NCBI GenBank assembly: GCA_963576565.1
Contig: OY755038.1
Location: 67,937,908 to 68,001,907, forward strand
Reading direction: 5' to 3'
DNA from: Aspidapion aeneum
Lineage: Eukaryota > Arthropoda > Insecta > Coleoptera > Brentidae
Length of the DNA: 64,000 bases
The stretch's first letter is position 1; each line of letters starts with the position of its first letter. Both the position numbers and the translations under genes were made by a program. Shown here one piece after another: positions 56,101 to 64,000 of the stretch. A model generated the notes under the pieces. It did not search any database. It had not been told where the DNA came from and saw nothing but the letters and a program-made list of their open reading frames with translations.

Positions 56101-57521
56101 TAACCTGAACACTCCCATTTATTCCACAACAGTGTATTTTAATTTAAAAATTTGCTTCATTATTTGAGGTCACCAGTATGAAATTATTTTAAAATTAAAA
56201 AAAAAATGAAATAAAAGAAATTATTTCCCAATTGTCCACAACTTCCAAGTTTTCATCCCTAAATACCTAGGTACTTTCTCAGTCTAACACCATCCATCGT
56301 TATCCAACATAACGCTTTAATTTCAGAAGCAACAAAACGAAGATTAAGTGAAAAGCTAAGCAAGTATGTTGGAAGTTGCTTTACAATGGGCGCAGATATA
56401 AGGCCCCTTTAAGTACACGCCACTGTCCTGAACTGCAAACTAACAAAAAAACTGAAGACTAGCATATCTGCGGTCAACCAACATTTGGCATGAAATTAAA
56501 ATAATTTCATATCATACCAGTATCCTCAAAAACAAAACGTTTTTCACTATAAGACCCAAACACTTAACCAATAAATCTTGTTATTTAAAATTATGATTTG
56601 GAAGTAAAAGATTTATTTATTCCTGCCTGATCAACTAAGACAAAAAAAGTTCACCTTTTTGTAACTCAAGAAGTTCCCGTTTGGTCCCCTAAAAAAAATA
56701 TAACCTGTCTGGTCACCATTTAAAACTACGACCACTATACAAACCGTTTTGACCAAAACAAGAATTCGAGAAGTTATGTTAACAGAAAGGAAATAATTTT
56801 TTACGAAAAATTAAATTATTCAAAAAAAAAGTAAAATTTTGGAAATATTTTTTACCAATTACCCCCGCCTAGCATTTATATTTAGTTGAAAGTCTCTCTT
56901 AAATTCACTGACCAATTTCACGGCCTCACAATGATATTACTTAAAAAAATTACTGAACTTTACAAATGAACTAAAAAAAAATCAAAAAAACTTATATCTA
57001 TATCTGTCTCAGTTAAACATTTCTTTTGTGGTATTATATCTAGTTGGGCTTCAAATTCATTTTCCCTGTATTCAATCCGGAGCAGGCAACTTCCCAAGGC
57101 TCAAACATAAATGTTTGCTCTCCAATGGCCATGACCAAGCTATGACCTGAACGCAGAAAAAATACAGAAAAAAAAATTATTGTGACCCAGAAAACTTTAA
57201 TTGATAGAAATACCCGTAGGTCATTTTTAAAAAAAATGCACTCCAAAGCCCGACGCTGTATTTTCTACCAAAAAAAAATTGACCAGTCACAAAAACACAA
57301 CTAGACAACTAAACTGGCAACCAAAGACCTAAAAAACTGCTCCAAAAAATACCCCAAAAAAAAATGTCAACTGGACTTTTGGCATTGATCTTCAGCCAAG
57401 GTGTCGCTCTAGGGGTTTTAGCCTTGTGTTTCCTAACCTCCCGAGCCGACACTAGTAGTAGTACCCTCCTCTGACCCGATGTAACTGAGTGACGTAAGAT
57501 CTTAATTGTCATCCAACAGTT
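53124..57521 (-). other. ~4.4-kb untranslated leader of the gypsy element
   Basis: Between the primer binding site and the gag ATG there is no frame over ~80 residues and no recognisable domain. On the plus strand it is rich in long A runs. Leaders in this family are usually a few hundred bases, so it is exceptional. It may hold acquired DNA too decayed to recognise. Confidence 0.6.
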
Positions 57522-57534
57522 ACGTTGGGCGCCA
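57522..57534 (-). other. Primer binding site
   Basis: On the element strand TGGCGCCCAACGT starts three bases after the 5' LTR end (GGCCACA-AAT-TGGCGCC). It begins with the TGG that pairs with a tRNA CCA end. I do not assign the tRNA. Confidence 0.75.
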
Positions 57535-57537
57535 ATT

Positions 57538-60500
57538 TGTGGCCTTAAAAAAAGTTAAAAAATAATTTGGGCGCCAATTTGTGGCCTATTAAAATGCGTT
57601 GTGTGACATTTTGGCAGCTTAAAGACTTTGCTGCCATTTTGTGACACTGTAATTAGAATATAACAATTTGCCAACTTGTGACACAACAAAACCTCTGAAT
57701 AATTAAACAAATATCTGGAAGCAGAACTGTATTTTCCAGCTAGGTAAAACATTGATATGCCCGGTAACTTTTATACAGTGGAGAAGGGGGGGGGTTCAGA
57801 AATAAGAAAATTTTAAGTGCGCTACATTATTTAATACCAATGTTTTACAAAGAAGATCTTAAATAAAATACAGTTCAACCCAAACGTTGCAGCCAAACAA
57901 TGAAATTCTACTTACTTCCGAGGCTTCCAGAGTATTTGTGTAATTAAAAACCCAAAAAAAATTGACTAATAGACAGAATAAAATTCTAAAAGATTGAATT
58001 ATGATGACAAAACTAGAAGCACTTTACAGGTAGACGGACTCCTTTAACAGGTCATAGTGTACCTACATCTGAGTCAGTAGCGTAGGACTCAATTATATGA
58101 ATGATTGTTAAAAAAAAATATATATACTTCCAAAATCGTTCCCTCATAGGGGAGATCTAGACCAAACATCTGCTGTCATCATTCTACGTTGGGTAGAATG
58201 AGACAGACAGCAACCCAGTCCGAGATCCACCCCATGAGGTAAAAATGTGTGACGAAACCGCTAGAAACAAAATATAATCTCATCTCTCTTTTGTCTCCGC
58301 AAAGTTGGCTCACTGGATTGTACAAATAACAAAGAAATTTAGTTCATCTTGTATATTTTGATTGTAAAACTTGAGAAAAATACCAAACAAGTCAGGGCCA
58401 AAATAGCAAGGCACTTTAAATAGGGCCAAAATAGCAAGGCACTTTAAATTTGACAGTAAAATTATCTTAAATAAATGAAATGAAGGAAAACAAGTCGATG
58501 TAGTAAATATGCCGCAAAACCAGGGTTATGACGTCATACCTTATCTTGCGTTTACAAGAAATGTTGAAATTATACTGTGAAAACTTATATATGAAAAGAT
58601 TACATCTAAATTATATTAAAAAAATTTATATATGAGGAAAAAAATTATAGTTAAGGCTTGCTCCTACCTTGGTCCTTGATTATTTTGTGTATAAATGTGT
58701 TTTATTTTGTAAACCTGGATGTGTTGTACCAGACATCTTCTGCTACTCCACCGGTCCCAGTTCTGCCGTGCCTTCCCTGCTGACTAACTAGCACATGGTA
58801 CTGGTGCAGCACATCGTGGACAAAATGTTGTTGGTTTCTTGCCCGAGCATAAAAAGGTTGTGGGATTCTTGCCCGAGCGTAGAACCCTGTGGAAAATGAA
58901 ATGTTTCAGTTTCCTGGAATTCGTCAATTTTGCACGAAGTTCCCCTACACAGTAACTTAAATCGAGGACCCCATGTCGACTCAATAAAACAAAGTAGATT
59001 TAAACAGATGAACTAAAATAATCCTAACGTACCTTTCCCAGGGTTATAACTGGCCCGTCCGGCTTCCCACCAGCGTCCAGCACCGCTGCCGATGGAATGG
59101 ACAGGGCTGTAGACAAAGGAGAAAAACAATATATAGTTTTTATCCAACACGTGGTTAAAAGAAAAAAATGTAAAAACGCCAAAAATTCCCCACGTCTTTT
59201 GTCAAAAAAGAATACCTTTCACACGAAAAATAATTACAATTTGGGAGGCAATTATTATCTTTAAGAGTCCTCAAATAATAAAAAAAAAAGAAAAAATAAA
59301 ATCGAACTTACCAATGCTTTTTCCGTGCAAATGGCGTAGGCCGACTTAAATCCCTCTATGTAGAGGATATGAGCCGTCCACGAGATACGCCTCACGACGG
59401 ACTCACTCTTTACAGTCTCTGGGACAGAACCTGCAGTTTTTGCAGTGCCACTACACAAAAACAATGGCGATCCCAGAAACTGTTGTCGACCCAGCCAAAA
59501 TTTGTTAGCAAAGAGACCAGGCAGAACACAAAAACCGAGGTGGCCGGAAACCGTTTTGTAAATTTGGTGGGGAGTGGGGACAGTAAAACGCAATACCAAC
59601 CAACCAGAAAAACCCGCGATTTTCAAACTAACCAATGAGGTACAGCAATAGTTCTATACAGGTCTATATACAGCAAAGAGACCAGGCAGAACACAAAAAC
59701 CGAGGTGGCCGGAAACCGTTTTGTAAATTTGGTGGGGAGTGGGGACAGTAAAACGCAATACCAACCAACCAGAAAAACCCGCGATTTTCAAACTAACCAA
59801 TGAGGTACAGCAATAGTTCTATACAAGTCTATAGGGGGCAGCACCGACCAAGGGGATAGGAAGTACGTAAAACGCACCTTGAGGTGTTGTCGGATCTATT
59901 TCCACAGTTGAAATTTTTATAACAAGGACGTCGAGACACCCTCCATACATTTGACCGAACATTTGCCTACCGGACCCCCGCCAACATATCAAGTAAGAGG
60001 AAAATAACCAGACGGACTATAAGAAGCTCAGCATTGAAACCATCAATTGTAAATTCAATCACTGGAGATTCGAGCATGTATCAACCCCAGGAATATTTGA
60101 ACATTCAACCAATTCCCATATGAGTAAAGCTATACTAAGTGTAGAATTTAGTTGTATTTTAATTACAGTTTTCGTCAAAAGTTTCCTTTGCTCTTTATAA
60201 ATGTTTTCTCTAAGATTCATATGGTTTGACGCCATTTTTGTAAAACATTTCTACATTAATAAAGTTGTTTCTGAACCTGAACCTAAAAATACACACTGAA
60301 CTACTGCTAAGAAGCTCGGCACAAGAGTGTTCAGATGTTAACTCACACCATTTCGTTTATTCTTTTAGTCTTGGTTTTTATCCCTCGTTTATCTCCCATT
60401 TACAAAAGTGCATAACTCGTATTTATTTTATCCTTTCCCTATCAAATTAATAAAGATATCAAAGTGGCGGAGCCTCGGTTGTTCCTGGTCAAACCGTGGA

Positions 60501-60996
60501 CCTAAATATGTTTTCGTACTATCAAAACTAGTTAATCCATGAAGGATATGAGGTTCGGATTGTCCCAATATCCTCGAAAATAAACGTAAGGGAATGAAAT
60601 GTTCATCCAAATGTTTCCTTCCTGTTACTAAAACCATTTGTGATGCGGCAACGCCGCCATTCCCCAGCATAACAGCTGTTTAACTTTATGTACGTCAAGT
60701 AAACGACGAAACTGCAGAAATAAACAAAACAACCAAAAGTTTTATGTGATTTTCCCGAAACCTGCGATCCTAAATTCCAATTACGATGTCCAGATAATGC
60801 GATGTGCGTAGTGTCCACAGTAATTCGATGGAATGCCTCCTTTTAAGGTAACTTTCTAGACACTATATAACCTCCAAACCTATCTCTATAAAATACCCTT
60901 ACTTTGTGTACAGAAAGACGAATCAAAGAGCCTTGATTATTTACCTAAATAAACAAATATGTAACGTTGTCTTAAACGTAAAAATGACACGTTACA
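57538..60996 (-). repeat. 5' LTR (3459 bp)
   Basis: Partner of the 3' LTR with about twenty differences seen by eye (for example CGCTACATT versus CGCCACATT, and CCACAGTTG versus CCACGGTTG). TATA-like phrases on the element strand (TTTTATAGAG near 60888, TTATATAGTG near 60865) could serve a promoter, but nothing here proves it. The last 44 bases on the element strand repeat the LTR end and PBS start. Confidence 0.93.
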
Positions 60997-61000
60997 CTGT

Positions 61001-61935
61001 ACTTCCAGACATACTACAAAGCTGAAATTTGGCAGACTGATAGAAATTATAACCAAACCACTGGAAAAAAACAAAAAACACCAAACGTCTAATTTACTCC
61101 CCTCCTTTATACATGAAAATCTTTCTAAAAGTAACATTGCCCACTTCCAGAAATGTAAAAGACCTCAGGTTTAGTAGACTGATAGATAACATGATAAAAC
61201 TATAAAAAAAATTCAAACACCCCAAAATTCTAATTTACTTCTCTCCCCTATAAATGTAAAGTTTTGTAAAAGTAACATTGCCCACTTCCAGACACGCTAG
61301 AGCTGAGCTTTGGAAGGCCGATAGTATTTATGATAAAGCTATAGAAATAATTAAAACACCCCAAAATTTAAATTTTCTTCCCTCCCCTATTAATGTGAAG
61401 TTATATAAAAGTAACACTGCCCACTTCCAGAAACGCTAGAGACCTGAGCTTTTTAAGACTGAAAGACACTATGATAAAACTATAGCAAAAATTTAAAAAC
61501 ACCAACATTTTAATTTACTTCCCACTCCTGTAAATGTAAATTTATATAAAAGTAACATTGCCCACTTTCAGAAACGCTAGAGAGCTGAGCTTTGGGAGGC
61601 TGATAGAAACTATGATAAAACCATGGTAAAAAATTAAAAAACCCCAAAATTTTCATTTACTCTCCTCCCCTATAAATGTAAAGTTATTTAAAAGTAACAT
61701 TACCTACTTCCAGAAACGCTAGAGAGCTGAGCATTAGAAGACTAATAGGAACTATGATAAAACCATAGGAAAAATTTAAAAACACGAAAATTTTAATTTA
61801 CTTCCCTCCCCTATACATGTAAAGTTATGTAAAACATTGTCCACTTTCAGAAACGCTAGAGAGCTGAACTTTGGAAGGCTGATAGGAACTATGATAAAAC
61901 CATGGGAAAAAATTAAAAAAACCTCAACATTTTTA
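61001..61935 (+). repeat. Tandem array, ~140-bp unit, about 6.5 copies
   Basis: CCCACTT(C/T)CAGA-A(C/T)GCTAGAG and GCTGAGCTTTGGA-G-CTGATAG recur near 61005, 61139, 61279, 61420, 61561, 61708 and 61841. Each unit also has CTATGATAAAAC-AT and a CTCCCCTATAAATGTAAAG phrase. Unit lengths vary from about 133 to 147 bp and the copies are diverged. Joined across the LTR element to 44640-44699, which has the TCACTCACTCAC edge, it forms one older repeat locus. Confidence 0.85.
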
Positions 61936-62026
61936 GAAAGGCATTGCAAAAGTTTCGAATAATATTCCGCATATTTTACTACTTTAAAAATTAAATATTA
62001 TCCAATTCCTTTAAAAAAAAAAGTGA

Positions 62027-62397
62027 AATCATAACAAAAACATTTTATGTAAAAAAAGCCAAGTACGCGAAAATGGCATTCCGTAAAAAGAATTGAGATA
62101 AAAGAAAAGCCAAGTTCTCCAATACAAATTTCAAAATTGAAGGTTCTTACTAGTTTGGAAATGTTTTTCTAAACTTGGCTATTACGGCTGTAAATGACTC
62201 TTAGGCACAGTGCTAAATTGAACATAAAGAAGTTTGGCTGTAATAGCAAAGTTTAAAAAAACATTTCCAAACTAGTAAGAACCTTTCATTTTGAAATTTG
62301 CATTGGAGAACTTGGCTTTACTTTTATCTCAATTATTTTTACGGAATGCCATTTTCGCGTACTTGGCTTTTTTACATAAAATGTTTTTGTTATGATT
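62027..62397. mobile_element. 371-bp foldback MITE
   Basis: Arms of about 165 bp pair around 62212 (positions sum to ~124424 at the ends). Shared phrases include AATCATAACAAAAACATTTT, GCCAAGTACGCGAAAATGGC, ATTCCGTAAAA, GAGATAAAAG-AAAGCCAAG and GGTTCTTACTAGTTTGGAAA. A few indels separate the arms. No coding capacity. Confidence 0.85.
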
Positions 62398-63039
62398 AAG
62401 ATTTTATGTTAAAATTTTTAATTTACAAACACCACACACACTCTTGTCTTATGTGTATTCTTGATTTAAACTACTTTAAAACTTTAAGTAAAATGCAGCT
62501 ACAATAGACATTAAAATCAATGCAAATATTTTTTTAAATTTATTTTTAAATCAAGAAATTACTTCCTATTTTGATACGATTTGATATTATAATTTGATTA
62601 AGCCAAGAAAATCACGGTAACGCATTCGTCATTAAAATCTGATTAAGATTTAAACGTTCTTTATTATAGGTATTTATTTTTAATAATCTAGAATACTTAA
62701 TAAACTTCAATATTATTTATGTAAATAAATAATTGGATTTTAAAGTCGGTAAACAAAATATTTTGCTACATTTTCATCTACTGTGCGCTATTGCCAATAC
62801 CCAATTAATAATTTTGCAATTGTTTAAACTCCAAAGCACTACAGTTAAGTATTTTAAAAAACATAAAAAGGTTTCAAAAATAGCTTGTGGAGAAACACGA
62901 AACAGCAGGGTAAACAGTTATTATGTCTGTGACCAGACGCACTTAGCACGGGATAAAAAGGAAAAACTATGATTTTCATTTCAAAAGAACACCTAACAAA
63001 AAGCATTTTTAAAACAATCGTGAAATTTAGTACCCGAGA
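62398..63039. other. Unassigned AT-rich DNA
   Basis: One 79-residue frame (62733-62972) shows no family resemblance. Nothing else seen. Confidence 0.3.
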
Positions 63040-64000
63040 ATTTAAAAATCAAACAAGTTTCGTGGCTAATCCGGTAAAAAGCAGTTTTTGTTTTATTCAT
63101 ATTTTTCCGTGGGTAGCTTGAAAGCTTAACCTCACAGGGGTCCAAGATCTAATGGACCCTTAATAACTGTTGACAGTTAACTGTTTCGTCCTTATGGGAC
63201 TCCTCAGAACACTGCTTGGTCAATGTGACACCCTTGCGAAGTTAATTAGACCGTTTTGCTCTACTATGTAAATAGTGAGAAAACTCTCGCAAGAAGCACC
63301 ATCTACCGAGATACGAGAGAAACTAAACTGCTATACATTTCGATCAATGAAATCTTCTGTCTTTCATCATCGATCTTTTTATTGATCGATATGTATAGCA
63401 GTTTATTTTTGCCTGCTCTTGTTTTAGTTTCTCTCATATTTCGGTAGATTTTACCCGATTAGCCAAGAAACTTGTTTGATTTTTAAATTCACGGGTACTA
63501 AATTTCACGTTTGTTAGTATTAGTTGGCTTAAAAATTCCGCTGATTAAAGCTCACGTGTCTGATGGCGGGTAAAAACGCTAATCAGCGTTGATTTGGCTT
63601 GAAAGATCGAAGAGCTGTCGTAGGTCATGGATGGTTTGTTTCTTTTTATTTGCAATCGATCTTTTCATTGATCGACATGTATAGCAGTTTATTTTCGCCT
63701 GCTCTTGTTCTAGTTTCTCTCGTATCTCGGTAGATGGCACTTCTTGCGAGAATTTTCTCACTATTTACATAGGATTATAGACAAAACCGTCTAATTAACT
63801 TTGCACGAGTGTTACATTGACCAAGCAGTGTTCTGAGGAATCCCATAAGGACGAAACACTTAACTGTCAGCACTTATTAGGTGTCCATTAGATCTTGGAC
63901 CCCCGTGAAGTTAAGCTTTCAAGCTACCCACGGAAAAATATGAATAAAACAAAAACTGCTTTTTACCGGATTAGCCACGAAACTTGTTTGATTTTTAAAT
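63040..64000. mobile_element. Large inverted repeat running off the window
   Basis: The segment 63040-63345 (TTTAAAAATCAAACAAGTTT, GGCTAATCCGGTAAAAAGCAG, GGTCCAAGATCTAATGG, ACCATCTACCGAGATACGAG) is repeated in reverse complement at about 63660-64000. It is also present, shortened, at about 63350-63500. Orientation is therefore plus, minus, minus. The copies differ by scattered substitutions. A 60-residue minus frame at 63579-63761 is within a copy and has no known family. Confidence 0.75.

Larger units (their letters stand above)
44700..61000 (-). mobile_element. 16.3-kb Ty3/gypsy LTR retrotransposon
   Basis: The element (44704-60996) is flanked by CTGT on each side (44700-44703, 60997-61000), a 4-bp target duplication. 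In its own minus-strand orientation it has 5' LTR, PBS, ~4.4-kb leader, gag, protease, RT/RNase H/integrase, PPT and 3' LTR. No envelope-like gene lies between integrase and the 3' LTR. The LTRs begin TGTAACG and end GGCCACA on the element strand. About twenty differences separate the two LTRs, which indicates a recent insertion. Gene order RT-RNase H-integrase places it in Ty3/gypsy. There is no chromodomain. Confidence 0.95.

Noticed and set aside
44704..60996. Envelope gene, making this an errantivirus-like element
   Set aside because: Only short frames lie between the integrase end (48202) and the 3' LTR (48161); no room for env.

Overview
The window looks like AT-rich, repeat-dominated nuclear DNA from an arthropod, most likely an insect and possibly a beetle. 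The evidence is one spliced exon of a sidestep-type immunoglobulin protein, several animal LINE remnants, Penelope-like, piggyBac, hAT and Ty3/gypsy sequences, and the absence of bacterial gene organisation. The species cannot be fixed from the sequence. I see no rRNA, tRNA or CRISPR array, and only one host exon I can defend (1700-1906). Almost everything else that can be identified is mobile DNA or its debris.

Layout. 1-630: short inverted-repeat element. 1700-1906: Ig exon. 3853-5974: inverted-dimer element with Penelope-like ends, a 12-bp target duplication and a second repeat nested in it. 5985-8890: two broken LINE fragments. 10141-17598: a 7.46-kb foldback structure built of diverged repeats in opposite orientations, with no ORF. 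19193-19684: MITE. 20959-22159: 5'-truncated LINE with a 12-bp target duplication. 24649-28074: two nearly identical Penelope-like RT/GIY-YIG ORFs head to head, flanked by a 13-bp target duplication. 28293-32300: piggyBac and hAT transposase remnants. 33136-33217: GC-rich perfect hairpin. 34034-34672: a tandem duplication one copy of which is split by a 469-bp MITE. 37251-38710: inverted repeats around a LINE fragment. 44700-61000: a 16.3-kb Ty3/gypsy element on the minus strand with 3.46-kb LTRs, inserted at the edge of a ~140-bp tandem array (61001-61935). 62027-64000: two more foldback structures, the last running off the window.

How the parts work together. The gypsy element is the most complete unit. 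In its own orientation it runs 5' LTR, primer binding site, ~4.4-kb leader, gag, a GGGAAAC slip site, protease, RT/RNase H/integrase, polypurine tract, 3' LTR. There is no env. One-base frameshifts break gag and the protease-RT junction, although the two LTRs differ at only about twenty places. The Penelope-like pair is also young: the 551-residue products differ outside their junction-derived N termini at only one residue I noticed. The most interesting pattern is that two unrelated-in-sequence insertions (3.9-6.0 kb and 24.6-28.1 kb) share one architecture: palindromic dimer, a 30-33 nt tail on one side only, and a 12-13 bp target duplication around the whole. This suggests that dimers are inserted as units.
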